DNA of 16,312 nucleotides from JAEYLA01 sp035561315 (GCA_035561315.1 DATMXR010000213.1:1-16312), one strand, 5' to 3'; shown: positions 6,474 through 14,881, counted from the stretch's first letter. A program made the numbers and translations. Notes: generated by a model not told the origin, from the sequence alone.

Positions 6474-7604
6474 ATGCTTCGACCGACACACGTCATCGTT
6501 GATCTTGACGCGCTCAGATATAACATATCCGCCCTGCGCGGGCATGTGGGCAAGGATACGAAATTCATGGCGGTGGTAAAAGCCAACGCCTACGGCCACG
6601 GCATCGTGGAGACCTCGCTCGCGGCCCAGTACGCGGGCGCCGAGTACCTGGGCGTATCCATTCCCGAGGAGGGCATGAAGCTTAGAGACGCGGGGATAAA
6701 GGCCGATATCCTCATACTGGGCGGCATGCTGCCCGAATCGGCGGAGCTTGCCGTTGCTTACAATCTCATTCCCACCGTATACAGCGCGGCGCTGCTTGAG
6801 GCGCTGCAGCGGGAAGCAAACAGGCAGAATTCCGTCTGCCGCATCCACATCAAGGCGGATACGGGCATGAACCGCATCGGCATAAAGACCGTGGAAGAGT
6901 TCAGGGCGCTGTTAAAGCAGGCGCTTCACAGCCCCAATATCCGGGTGGAAGGCCTGTTCACGCATTTTGCCGTGAGCGAGCTCGCGGACAAGAGCTTTAC
7001 CAGGGAACAGGCCGGGCGGTTTATGGAGTTTGTGCGCGCCGCGCGCGAGATGGGCGTTTCCCCGCTGCTCCACGCGAGCAACAGCGGCGCTTTATTGGAT
7101 CTGCCGGAGGAACTGAGGTTCGACCTGGTGCGCGCGGGCATCGCCATGTACGGCTACCATCCCGGCCCCGGCTGCGGCGAGGGCGTGGACCTCAAGCCCG
7201 TGCTTACCTGGAAGACGGCCGTCACCCATGTGAAAAGCATCGACCCCGGCGATACCGTCAGCTACGGGCGGCGCTATACGGCAAAAGAGCCCCGCGTGAT
7301 CGCGACGCTGCCCGCGGGCTACGGGGACGGGTACAAGCGCTGCCTATCCAATAAGGCGTATGTGCTCATACACGGCAAGCGCGTGCCGGTTGTGGGGACG
7401 GTCTGCATGGACCAGTTCATGGTGGACGTCACGGAGATAGAGGGCGTCAAGGTCGGGGACGAAGCGGTATTGCTCGGCCGCCAGGGCGGCGCAAGCTTTG
7501 ACGCGGACGATATGGCGGCTTTGGCCGACACCATCAGCTACGAGATACTGCTTTCCATCAACGACCGGGTGCCCCGCGTCTATACCGGCGGCTACCGGGC
7601 CTAA
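6474..7604 (+). CDS. alr: Alanine racemase
   Basis: A PLP enzyme that interconverts L- and D-alanine for peptidoglycan synthesis. The 376-residue protein has the PLP-lysine motif AVVKANAYGHG (K36) near the N-terminus and a TIM barrel with RIHIKADTGMNRIG and VEGLFTHFAVSE. The C-terminal beta domain has the catalytic-tyrosine motif DTVSYGRRY and the conserved PAGYGDGY and VGTVCMDQFMVD. Length matches the family. The ATG is preceded by GGGGAGGG about 4-5 bases upstream, 14 bases after the amidohydrolase stop; an earlier in-frame start at 6408 would lie inside that gene and add non-conserved residues. In many Firmicutes alr neighbours acpS and nnrD; here nnrDE follows directly, while acpS and mazEF are not in the window. 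Confidence 0.97.
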   Translation: MLRPTHVIVDLDALRYNISALRGHVGKDTKFMAVVKANAYGHGIVETSLAAQYAGAEYLGVSIPEEGMKLRDAGIKADILILGGMLPESAELAVAYNLIPTVYSAALLEALQREANRQNSVCRIHIKADTGMNRIGIKTVEEFRALLKQALHSPNIRVEGLFTHFAVSELADKSFTREQAGRFMEFVRAAREMGVSPLLHASNSGALLDLPEELRFDLVRAGIAMYGYHPGPGCGEGVDLKPVLTWKTAVTHVKSIDPGDTVSYGRRYTAKEPRVIATLPAGYGDGYKRCLSNKAYVLIHGKRVPVVGTVCMDQFMVDVTEIEGVKVGDEAVLLGRQGGASFDADDMAALADTISYEILLSINDRVPRVYTGGYRA

Positions 7605-7630
7605 AGACGCCATAAAAAGGGGGGACGTTT

Positions 7631-9115
7631 GTGCGGCAGGTGCTTACCCCCGCGCAGATGCGCGGCATGGAAGCGGAGCTGATAGGAGGGCGTCATATCC
7701 CCGGCCTTGTGCTCATGGAGCATGCGGCGGCGGGGGTAAAGGACGCCGTTCTGCGCCTGCTCCCGGAGCATGGGCGCGTATTGGCCGTATGCGGCGGCGG
7801 CAACAACGGCGGGGACGGGCTTTCTGCCCTCCGGCAGCTCCATGCGCTGGGCGTCAGCGTGGAGGGCGTGCTGCTTGCGCCGCCGCAAAGACTGAAGGGC
7901 GACGCGCTGCTGCAATATGAAATGGCCGCCGCCTGCAAGATCCCCATATCGGACGCTTCGGGCGGGGCGGAGTTCCCCGTTTCGGCCGACGTACTCATCG
8001 ACGCGGTGTTCGGCACAGGACTCAGCCGCAACGTGGAGGGCATATTTCTGAAAGCCATCGCGCGGATGAACGCGTCCGGCGTTCCGGTGGTTTCTGTGGA
8101 TATCCCTTCCGGCATAGACGGCGGAACCGGCCGTGTGCTCGGGGACGCCGTGCGCGCCAGCGTGACCGTGACGTTTCAGCACAAAAAGCTTGGGCACCTG
8201 CTTTTCCCCGGCCGCGCGTACGCGGGGGAGGCCGCGGAGGTCCCCATAGGCCCCGCGATCGACGTGCCGGAAGCCGCGTTTATGTTGGAGGAGGCGGATG
8301 TCCGCCGCCTGCTGCCCCCTCGCCCGCAGGACAGCCACAAGGGCCAAAACGGGCGCGCGCTTTTGGCTGCGGGCAGCAAACATTACGCGGGGGCAGCACT
8401 TCTTGCCGCCAACGCCGCGCTGCGCGGCGGATGCGGGCTGCTGCACGCGGCGGTGCCCAGGGGCATCCACTTCATGTTCGCGCGGTGCCCGGGGGCGATC
8501 TGCCATCCCGTGGGGGACGGCGACGAATGGACGTCTGACGCCGCAGCGGAAGCCGCGGCGCTGATCACAAAGGCGGACGCGCTCGCCATAGGCCCCGGCC
8601 TGGGCGGCGGGGAGGGCGTCGCGCCGCTCTTGAAGGAACTGCTCTTCTCTCAAAAGCCGCTCGTCATCGACGCGGACGGTCTGAACGCCGTTTCTAAAAA
8701 TAGGGAACTCTTCTCTTTGCTGCATCCAAATGTCATACTCACCCCGCATCCGGCGGAAATGGCGCGGCTTATACAGGGAAGCGTGGAGGATGTGTTGCAC
8801 GCCCCGCTCGATACCGCGAAACGGGCTGCGATTAGCTGGGGCTGCACGGTGCTGTTAAAGGGCGCTACCACCGTCATTACGGACGGCGCGCGCGTATGCC
8901 TCAATACCACCGGAAACTCCGGCCTGGCGAAAGGCGGCAGCGGCGACGTATTGACCGGCGTCACGCTTTCCCTGCTCTCGCAGGGGCTTACTGTATTCGA
9001 CGCCGCCTGCGCGGGCGCCTATCTTTTAGGGAGCGCGGCGGAAAAGGCGTATGCGCTGCTCGGGACGCGCATGCTGCTGGCCGCGGACGTCATCGACGCG
9101 CTGGGCGCGGAATAA
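7631..9115 (+). CDS. nnr: Bifunctional NAD(P)H-hydrate epimerase / ADP-dependent dehydratase
   Basis: A 494-residue fusion of two repair activities: the N-terminal YjeF_N domain epimerises hydrated NAD(P)H (NADHX/NADPHX), and the C-terminal carbohydrate-kinase-like domain dehydrates the S form using ADP. The epimerase part (about 1-210) has CGGGNNGGDG (55-63), DAVFGTGLSRNVEG and VDIPSGIDGGTG. The dehydratase part (about 225-490) has HKGQNGRALLAAGS, AIGPGLGGGEG, VIDADGLNA, LTPHPAEMARLI, and NTTGNSGLAKGGSGDVLTG with the catalytic aspartate D439. Both active sites look complete. The GTG start gives the normal opening VLTPAQMRGME and has an AAAAGGGGGGA site about 5-9 bases upstream. It lies 26 bases after alr and 2 bases before the NUDIX gene. 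Confidence 0.96.
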   Translation: MRQVLTPAQMRGMEAELIGGRHIPGLVLMEHAAAGVKDAVLRLLPEHGRVLAVCGGGNNGGDGLSALRQLHALGVSVEGVLLAPPQRLKGDALLQYEMAAACKIPISDASGGAEFPVSADVLIDAVFGTGLSRNVEGIFLKAIARMNASGVPVVSVDIPSGIDGGTGRVLGDAVRASVTVTFQHKKLGHLLFPGRAYAGEAAEVPIGPAIDVPEAAFMLEEADVRRLLPPRPQDSHKGQNGRALLAAGSKHYAGAALLAANAALRGGCGLLHAAVPRGIHFMFARCPGAICHPVGDGDEWTSDAAAEAAALITKADALAIGPGLGGGEGVAPLLKELLFSQKPLVIDADGLNAVSKNRELFSLLHPNVILTPHPAEMARLIQGSVEDVLHAPLDTAKRAAISWGCTVLLKGATTVITDGARVCLNTTGNSGLAKGGSGDVLTGVTLSLLSQGLTVFDAACAGAYLLGSAAEKAYALLGTRMLLAADVIDALGAE

Positions 9116-9117
9116 GG

Positions 9118-9558
9118 ATGATTGGATATAACATAATGCATGTTGCGTTTCACGAAGCCGTACCGGATGAGCTGCTGAAATTTGCCGTGATCGCCGCGCG
9201 CCACGCGGGCAAGTGGGTGTTCTGCATGCACAAGCAGCGGGATACGTATGAGATTCCCGGCGGGCACAGGGAGCCGGGGGAGAATATCCTGTTTACCGCC
9301 AAACGGGAGCTGTTTGAAGAAACGGGCGCGCTTTCCTATACGCTTGCGCCGGTCTGCGCCTATTCCGTTTGCCGGGATGGGGAGGAAACGTTCGGTATGC
9401 TCTACGTTGCGGAGATAGAGACATTCGGCGACCTGCCGGATATGGAGATGGTGGGCGTATACTGTATGGGCGCTCTGCCCGAGCGCTGGACGTATCCGCA
9501 GATACAACCCAAGCTGCTCGAACGGGCAGAAGCCTACTATGCAAAGAGCGCATTCTGA
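9118..9558 (+). CDS. NUDIX hydrolase, YtkD-like (possible 8-oxo-dGTP diphosphatase)
   Basis: The 146-residue protein has a complete Nudix box, G49 x5 E55 x7 REL-FEE-TG, within PGGHREPGENILFTAKRELFEETGA. This loop binds divalent metal and hydrolyses a nucleoside diphosphate linked to another group. The flanking GKWVFCMHKQRDTYEIPGGHRE pattern resembles Firmicutes YtkD-type proteins, some of which remove oxidised dGTP; substrate cannot be read from sequence. The ATG begins 2 bases after the nnrDE stop and has only AAGG directly against it. Initiation therefore probably relies on coupling to the upstream gene; an ATG at 9136 is a less likely alternative. No extra domain is seen. Confidence 0.88.
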   Translation: MIGYNIMHVAFHEAVPDELLKFAVIAARHAGKWVFCMHKQRDTYEIPGGHREPGENILFTAKRELFEETGALSYTLAPVCAYSVCRDGEETFGMLYVAEIETFGDLPDMEMVGVYCMGALPERWTYPQIQPKLLERAEAYYAKSAF

Positions 9559-9584
9559 ATTTACAGAAGGGGAGCATCGAGACC

Positions 9585-10199
9585 ATGGGAGAAAAAGAAG
9601 TCCTGTTTGTGCTGCTGGACCGGTTCGCGGATTGGGAAGCCGCCTCTCTGGCCGCCGCGCTCAACGAGCTTAGCCCCGGCCGCGTCAAAACGATAGCGCC
9701 CGCGCGTGAACCGGTTTCTTCCATAGGCGGGTTCCGCGTGCTGCCCGATTATGGCTTTGCCGCCTATAACGGAGAGTTTGACGCCCTTATTTTGATCGGC
9801 GGCAATTCCTGGAGAAAGGAAATTGCAAAAGAAGTTCTCCCGCTGGTGCAAAAAGCCGTGGAGGATCAAGCGGTACTGGGCGCGATCTGCGACGCCACGG
9901 TGTTCCTGGGCATGAACGGGTTTTTGAATGAGGCGGCGCACACCAGCAATATGCTTAGCGACCTTAAGGCCGCGGCGGGCGGACGCTACACCGGCCAGGA
10001 CCGCTACCAATTGCGGCCAGCCGTGCGGGACGATACGCTCATTACGGCCAACGGCACCGCGTTTTTGGAGTTTGGCAGGGAGGTATTGCTCGCTTTGAAA
10101 GCCGCGCCGGTGGAAGAGATAGAGGAGTGGTACCGGGAGTTCAAGCTGGGGTACTACGGGGCGCGGGAGGCGGGGCAGCAGCGGCAGGACCTGCCGTAA
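9585..10199 (+). CDS. DJ-1/PfpI family protein (class I glutamine amidotransferase-like)
   Basis: The 204-residue protein has the flavodoxin-like fold signature of the DJ-1/PfpI superfamily: MGEKEVLFVLLDRFADWE, with the conserved acidic residue E18, then ALILIGGNSW, and the nucleophile-elbow cysteine C102 in GAICDATVFLGMNG. Relatives include proteases, glyoxalases, deglycases, chaperones and many uncharacterised YoaZ-like proteins, so the activity here is open. There is no signal peptide. The ATG has an AGGGGAGC site about 9-10 bases upstream. It is the last gene of the plus-strand operon, 26 bases after the NUDIX stop, and converges with the transglutaminase gene across a 40-base gap. That gap has the 10-bp palindrome GGGGCGCCCC but no T-tract. 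Confidence 0.88.
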   Translation: MGEKEVLFVLLDRFADWEAASLAAALNELSPGRVKTIAPAREPVSSIGGFRVLPDYGFAAYNGEFDALILIGGNSWRKEIAKEVLPLVQKAVEDQAVLGAICDATVFLGMNGFLNEAAHTSNMLSDLKAAAGGRYTGQDRYQLRPAVRDDTLITANGTAFLEFGREVLLALKAAPVEEIEEWYREFKLGYYGAREAGQQRQDLP

Positions 10200-10239
10200 A
10201 CGGGGCGCCCCGCCGCTTGCCGGGAGCAGCGCCGCTACT

Positions 10240-12534
10240 TTACCGCCCCAAAACGATCCTTCTCCACAGATACGGCATCAGCCCCAGCTCGTTTTTGAGC
10301 CTGCGCTCCAGCGCAGCGGAAAACGCGCAGGCGTTGTGCACATCCTCTTCCATGGGTTCCTCCAGCCCAAAGCGCATGCGCATAACGGGCATACTTAGGG
10401 CCGTCATGTCCTTTCCGCCAAGCTGTTTGTCGACCCGGCGGGCGAACGTCAGCATGGTGTCGTCCGGGTTCTGCTTTACCCCCCAGAACGCCATCTGGCG
10501 CACGATTCTTGAGTAGCACGCGTCGAGCCGCCCGCCCAAATCTTCATGCTGGCGGCGTATGCGCGCGTAGTAATGCCTGGCGTCGGTCAAAAGCATGGAA
10601 AGCCGGACGTACGCAAACACGGCGAACGCCGCGACAAGGGAGAGTATCGCGATGGCCGTCGCTTTCAGGCCCGCGGACATTCCGCTTTCCTGCGTGGAGG
10701 TCTCGGGCTTTTGCGCTTTTTTCGCATCCTCCTCTTCCGCGGCGGAGGAGGGCGAAACGGGCCGTTCGGGCCTGAAATCGTCCAGCTCCTCCTGTATGAC
10801 GGTGGGCTCGTAAAAGTTCCAGCCCGTCCCGTCGAAAGGCACCCAGCCCATTCCCTGAAAATAGATTTCCGTCCAGGCATGCGCCGTGGCGTTCGTGGCG
10901 ACGTAGGCGAGCGACGAGTTGATCTCGGGGTCCTGCTTGAGCGCAAAGCCGGTCACATACCGCGCGGGAAGCCCCGCGCAGCGCGCGAGCACCGTCATCG
11001 CGCTGCCGTAATACACGCAGTAGCCCTTGCGCGTTTCCAGGAAATAGTCCACAAAATCCCTGTCCTCCGGCGGCGTGCCGGGAGCAAGGGTGTAGACGCA
11101 GTTTTCATAAAGCCAGCGCTCGATCGCGAGCGCTTTTTCATAGGGCGTCGTACAGCCTTCCGTGATCCGCTCCGCGGCTTCGTATACGGAATTTGGCAGC
11201 GTTTCGGGCAGCTGCAAGTAGTAGTCCTGAAGCTGTTCAAAGCCCTTGTCTTTGGATGCGGAGGCCGCGGCCTCAAGGGCGAGCATGTTTTCGTCAAACC
11301 CGTCCGTACCCCGGGCGAATACCAAGGTTTCGGCCGCATAGTGGAGCGACCACTGCACTCTTTTTGTGGTAAGCTCACCTTGGCGGTTGTAATAGATCTG
11401 GTGCGCGTCAAAATCCGTCCGCTTAAAGGATTGCAGCATGCCCGCGTAAAACACGGTGTTGCCGTGCATATCGTGGGAGATGTTGAGCGTAAGCGGGGAG
11501 GCGACCCTGTAATAAAGGTCCTTTGCGGGCCTGCCCCCGTAGGGTTTGTCAAGCCCGAATACCTCGCGGCGCTTTCCCTGCCACAAAGGGCTCGTCAGCC
11601 GGTATCCGCCCATGTCCCCGGCGTCCGTCCATCTCGAGCCGTCGTAGGTATCAAATACCGCGCCGGTCAGGCGCACCGGTATCGTGGTCCGTACCCGCAT
11701 GACGACGGTGCTGTCCGGCACGATATCGCCGCCCAGCCGGTCCCCCAGCGGCGAAAAGCCGGATTTCCCGATATCGAACGTGCGCATGGCGGAAAAATCG
11801 TCGTCGTGGCCGTCCAACAGATCACCGATGTCCTCCACAAAGTGAACGAGCGCGTCCGAACGCAGGTCGCCGTCCTTTTCGGGGGAGAAGGCGAACGCAA
11901 ACAAGAGGATCACGGGCAGCACGGCGATGGCGAACATCTGCAAAAGCCCGCCCGATATGCGGTCCGGCCCGGGCAGGGTTTTGTTGATCCCGTTGGCGGT
12001 CATGCGCGCCATGGAAATGAGAAGGACCGATAAAAGCAGCACCAGTATGGGGATGAGCAGCGCGGATTTTTCATAATGCTGCCAGATCAAAAGTCCCAGC
12101 GCGATGGGCGGCAATATGACAAATGCGAACAGCCGTTTAAAATACAGGTTTGTGAGCCCGGCCACGGGCAGCGCGAATACCAGGCGGATGAACGTGAGGC
12201 CGCCGTCGGCATACGGGGAGTCGCTCGGGTACCAGGAAAAGCACCAGCGTATAAAGCCGCCCGCATATGCGAACAGCCGGTCCGCCGTGCCGAATATCAG
12301 GGCGTAGGATACGGTAAGGACAGCCGCCGCCGCAAGTATGGCGGGGAATATCCACCATTTGTAGGAAAACAGCAGTATCAGCCCGATATCCGCCGCCATA
12401 ATGAGCAGATAGGTGAACATACCGGCCTCGAGGTTCAAATGCGGAAAAACCGCGGCGCAAACGGCCGCCCCCAGCAGGATGCAGGAGACTGCGTCGGCCA
12501 CGATATCAAACGGTTTTGTCCGGACGCCCTTCAT
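10240..12534 (-). CDS. Membrane transglutaminase-like protein (TgpA type)
   Basis: The 764-residue protein starts with about six or seven hydrophobic spans (roughly 10-220). A large extracytoplasmic region then holds a transglutaminase-like cysteine protease core. The catalytic triad is visible: C506 in KGYCVYYGSAMTVLARCAGLPAR, H552 in TAHAWTEIYF and D568 in GWVPFDGT. After an acidic Ser/Glu linker (about 585-620) comes another membrane span (TAIAILSLVAAFAVFAYV) and a cytoplasmic C-terminal segment resembling the DUF4129 tail of such proteins. In the MoxR-DUF58-transglutaminase trio it is usually third, as here. Substrate is unknown; envelope protein processing or cross-linking is the usual guess. 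The ATG at 12534 lies 13 bases after the DUF58 stop, with GGGGA 7 bases upstream. A reading from 12597 would start inside DUF58. Confidence 0.9.
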   Translation of the reverse strand: MKGVRTKPFDIVADAVSCILLGAAVCAAVFPHLNLEAGMFTYLLIMAADIGLILLFSYKWWIFPAILAAAAVLTVSYALIFGTADRLFAYAGGFIRWCFSWYPSDSPYADGGLTFIRLVFALPVAGLTNLYFKRLFAFVILPPIALGLLIWQHYEKSALLIPILVLLLSVLLISMARMTANGINKTLPGPDRISGGLLQMFAIAVLPVILLFAFAFSPEKDGDLRSDALVHFVEDIGDLLDGHDDDFSAMRTFDIGKSGFSPLGDRLGGDIVPDSTVVMRVRTTIPVRLTGAVFDTYDGSRWTDAGDMGGYRLTSPLWQGKRREVFGLDKPYGGRPAKDLYYRVASPLTLNISHDMHGNTVFYAGMLQSFKRTDFDAHQIYYNRQGELTTKRVQWSLHYAAETLVFARGTDGFDENMLALEAAASASKDKGFEQLQDYYLQLPETLPNSVYEAAERITEGCTTPYEKALAIERWLYENCVYTLAPGTPPEDRDFVDYFLETRKGYCVYYGSAMTVLARCAGLPARYVTGFALKQDPEINSSLAYVATNATAHAWTEIYFQGMGWVPFDGTGWNFYEPTVIQEELDDFRPERPVSPSSAAEEEDAKKAQKPETSTQESGMSAGLKATAIAILSLVAAFAVFAYVRLSMLLTDARHYYARIRRQHEDLGGRLDACYSRIVRQMAFWGVKQNPDDTMLTFARRVDKQLGGKDMTALSMPVMRMRFGLEEPMEEDVHNACAFSAALERRLKNELGLMPYLWRRIVLGR

Positions 12535-12547
12535 ACTCCGTTCCCCG

Positions 12548-13705
12548 TCATTCGATGCTGTCGAGGGCTTGCGCCGCGTTGCATCCCGGTTCCACATAAA
12601 GCGTATACACGCGCCCGCTTTCCCTGGAACCGCCCACCAGTACCAGCGTCACCGAACTGAATTCCATAAGGGAGCGCTCCAGCGCGTCCGTAAGCGCCGG
12701 CGCCGCCTCCCTGGTCAGCACAAACAGGGCCCGCGCCGCGCCCGCCATGCCGGAGGCCCTTGTTATTGCGCTCAAAAGCCCGCCATGTTCAAACTGCAAC
12801 AGCGCAAGCCGCTGCTGCAGCTTTTCCATATCCGCAACATTGGCGTACTCCGTTGGCTCCTGCGTATCGCCGGGGAGCACCTGAACCACGCGGCCGCGCA
12901 GCACGTTGTGCAGCGCGATGCTCATGGCGCATTCGCATACGGTGTCCGCGTAAACGAGCGCGTCCTCGCCCGTTAGTCCGTGCGCGAACGTATCGATCAA
13001 CACCAGCGCCTGCTCCCGCTCGGGGCGCTCGTATTGCTTCACAAACAGCGCGCCCTGCTGCGCGGATTTTTTCCAGTGCACGCGCTTGAGCTCGTCGCCC
13101 GTCTGAAAAAGCCTCGCGCTGGATACGCTGTCCCCGTGCACGGATTGCCTGAGATAAGAGTTCCGGAACAGCTTTGCGTCCGCCATGCTGGCGGAGACCG
13201 CGCCCTGCGTTTCCGCCTTGGGCAGCACGAGCATCTCCTGCATGCGGTAATACGGGCGCCGCCGCATATCGATGCGCAGCGTGGTCAGCCCGAAAATATC
13301 CGTGACCCGCACATTTGTCATCCCCACCTGGAATTTGCCCCGGTAGGGCGTGGAGACGGGGATATGGAACTCCTTCCACGCATGCGGCGGAAGGCTGAAA
13401 ACCAGGTTGATGTCCTCCCGCATGGAAACCACGTCCACATGCACTTCCACCAAAGAGAGCGGTACGGGCCGCTCGTTCCTTATATCGAGGTGCAGCACAG
13501 TCTCCCCGCCTTTGACAGAGACCTTTTTCCCCAACTCCTGCTTGTAGGTGATGACATATATCGTCCAGAGGTTCAATAAAACCACGGCGATCACCGCGAA
13601 AAGCTGCGTGGCGAACACAAGGAAATAGATGCGGAGGCCGGAATACATCCCCGCAAGATAGCACGCGGCCATTATGGAATAATAGATCCGCCGTGTGCGC
13701 TTCAT
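12548..13705 (-). CDS. DUF58 domain membrane protein
   Basis: The 385-residue protein has two adjacent membrane spans near the N-terminus (about 7-50), then a beta-rich region (about 60-170). The DUF58 core follows, with the diagnostic RLFQTGDELKRVHWKKSAQQGALFVKQYERPE stretch, whose G-D-x-x-x-x-x-H-W-K-x-S/A pattern is diagnostic. Its C-terminal half has a von Willebrand A-like fold (ALVLIDTFAHG, later ALFVLTREAAPAL). DUF58 proteins accompany MoxR ATPases and are thought to be their substrates or partners in assembling envelope complexes. The ATG overlaps the moxR stop by 4 bases (ATGA), which indicates translational coupling. A longer frame back to 13996 would lie inside moxR and is rejected. 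Confidence 0.92.
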   Translation of the reverse strand: MKRTRRIYYSIMAACYLAGMYSGLRIYFLVFATQLFAVIAVVLLNLWTIYVITYKQELGKKVSVKGGETVLHLDIRNERPVPLSLVEVHVDVVSMREDINLVFSLPPHAWKEFHIPVSTPYRGKFQVGMTNVRVTDIFGLTTLRIDMRRRPYYRMQEMLVLPKAETQGAVSASMADAKLFRNSYLRQSVHGDSVSSARLFQTGDELKRVHWKKSAQQGALFVKQYERPEREQALVLIDTFAHGLTGEDALVYADTVCECAMSIALHNVLRGRVVQVLPGDTQEPTEYANVADMEKLQQRLALLQFEHGGLLSAITRASGMAGAARALFVLTREAAPALTDALERSLMEFSSVTLVLVGGSRESGRVYTLYVEPGCNAAQALDSIE

Positions 13706-14652
13706 GAGACGCCCGGGACCCGTATGGTCCGGAGTATGGAGCGGATCAGCCCCTGTGGCGTTTCCGCCTTCTGGTTTTGCTGGGGATTGAGCACAAGGCG
13801 GTGGGAGAGCACGGGCTCCGCCATAAATTGCACGTCGTCGGGCAGCGTGTAGCCGCGGCCGTTGAGCATGGCGTTCGCCATGGCCGCGTTCATAAGCGCC
13901 AGCGAGCCGCGCGGGCTCACGCCCAGCGAGATCTTCTCGTGTTTGCGTGTCGCCTCCGCGATGGAAACGATGTATTCCATCACGGGCTTCGCGCATACGA
14001 TCTCGCTGTGGCGGGCGCGCAGCTTTAAAATATCCTCGGCGCTCGCCACGGGTTGTAACGCGTCGATCGGCTTCGCGCCCTTGTTGCGCATGAGGATATC
14101 GATCTCCTCGTGCCGCTGCGGGTATCCTACGGGGATTTTCAGCAGGAACCGGTCCAGCTGCGCCTCGGGCAGCGGATAGGTGCCCACGTGCTCCACGGGG
14201 TTTTGCGTGGCCAGCACGATAAACGGCTGCGGCACGGGGTAGGTGACGCCGTCTATCGTGACCTGCCCTTCCTGCATCACTTCAAGGAGGCTCGATTGCG
14301 TCTTGGGGCTGGTGCGGTTGATCTCATCCGCCAGCACGATCTGCGCCATCACCCCGCCGAAGTTGACCTCCCGCTCGCCGGTCTTCAAATTGAAGCTTGT
14401 AAAGCCGGTCACGTCGGAAGGCAGGACGTCGGGCGTGAACTGTATGCGCCGGAACGTGCAGTCGAGCGTTTTCGCAAGCGCGGAAACGAGCGTGGTCTTC
14501 CCCAGGCCCGGGACGTCCTCGATCAGGACGTGGCCGCCGGAGAGCAAGGCCGCAAGCACCATATCCACGACAGTCCCCTTGCCGACGATTACCTGCCCGA
14601 TATTGTCCTTTATGCTGCGTATGAGTGTAAGGGTTTCGGTTTCGCCGCTCAT
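13702..14652 (-). CDS. MoxR family AAA+ ATPase
   Basis: A 316-residue AAA+ ATPase of the MoxR group. Walker A is EDVPGLGKTT (45-54, K52) and Walker B is IVLADE (105-110). Sensor 1 lies in FIVLATQNP, followed by EHVGTYPLPEAQLDRFLLK with the arginine finger region. The C-terminal lid contains SPRGSLALMNAAMANA. MoxR proteins act as chaperone-like ATPases that mature or insert partner complexes. Here the partners are probably the DUF58 and transglutaminase proteins encoded next. The ATG has a GAGAGGG site 7 bases upstream. It is the first gene of the trio, divergent from the GpsA-like gene. Confidence 0.96.
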   Translation of the reverse strand: MSGETETLTLIRSIKDNIGQVIVGKGTVVDMVLAALLSGGHVLIEDVPGLGKTTLVSALAKTLDCTFRRIQFTPDVLPSDVTGFTSFNLKTGEREVNFGGVMAQIVLADEINRTSPKTQSSLLEVMQEGQVTIDGVTYPVPQPFIVLATQNPVEHVGTYPLPEAQLDRFLLKIPVGYPQRHEEIDILMRNKGAKPIDALQPVASAEDILKLRARHSEIVCAKPVMEYIVSIAEATRKHEKISLGVSPRGSLALMNAAMANAMLNGRGYTLPDDVQFMAEPVLSHRLVLNPQQNQKAETPQGLIRSILRTIRVPGVS

Positions 14653-14704
14653 TACATTGCCCTCTCATCCTGATTTTGCGGGATCGGCCGGTTGGTAAAA
14701 TGTG

Positions 14705-14714
14705 TTGTATACAA
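14705..14714. promoter_or_regulatory. Perfect 10-bp palindrome TTGTATACAA, possible operator
   Basis: The palindrome sits directly downstream of the probable -10 box of the moxR promoter on the minus strand, a classic repressor position. The form TTGTATACAA resembles operators of GntR-type regulators; that link is from general knowledge. No regulator gene lies beside it, and an AT-rich palindrome of this length can occur by chance. Confidence 0.35.
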
Positions 14715-14742
14715 TATATATCGTACCCGTTCCGGTCCGCAA
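14713..14742 (-). promoter_or_regulatory. Probable promoter of the moxR-DUF58-transglutaminase operon
   Basis: On the minus strand TTGCGG (14742-14737) is followed 18 bases later by TATATT (14718-14713), or 16 bases later by TATATA. The palindrome TTGTATACAA overlaps the downstream edge. The leader to the moxR ATG would be about 55 bases. Spacing is slightly long and the -35 box imperfect. Confidence 0.45.
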
Positions 14743-14852
14743 GAGGTTTGCTTAAGACGGGGGAATTCCCTTCATATGCGATGCCGTTGTTCCGGGCTCC
14801 GGGCGGCACGCCCAAAAGTCAGCCGGCGGGCGGGCCGTTTCGTCAATCCCCG

Positions 14853-14881
14853 CTGGCGCTCATTAAAAAATCTGCTATACT
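14853..14881 (+). promoter_or_regulatory. Possible promoter of the GpsA-like gene
   Basis: TATACT (14876-14881) is a near-consensus -10 box, in a locally AT-rich stretch. The best -35 at 17 bases spacing is CTGGCG (14853-14858), which is poor. The GTG start is about 48 bases downstream, a reasonable leader. Confidence 0.45.

Noticed and set aside
5781..6848. 355-codon minus-strand open frame opposite the amidohydrolase and alr
   Set aside because: It spans two well-supported genes in antisense and contains no recognisable protein feature.
7601..8800. 399-codon minus-strand open frame opposite nnrDE
   Set aside because: Antisense shadow of a clearly conserved enzyme, rich in Arg, Gly and His, with no domain.
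8896..9117. N-terminal extension of the NUDIX protein into the nnrDE gene
   Set aside because: The extra residues are an Arg-rich out-of-frame reading of nnrDE; the Nudix protein is complete from the ATG at 9118.
10546..12033. 495-codon open frame on the plus strand opposite the transglutaminase
   Set aside because: It lies wholly antisense to a gene with intact catalytic motifs, is Arg/Gly/His-rich as expected for GC-rich shadow frames, and has no conserved motif.
13706..13996. N-terminal extension of the DUF58 protein
   Set aside because: It would lie inside moxR in another frame; the ATGA overlap at 13702-13705 gives a natural coupled start followed by a normal membrane span.
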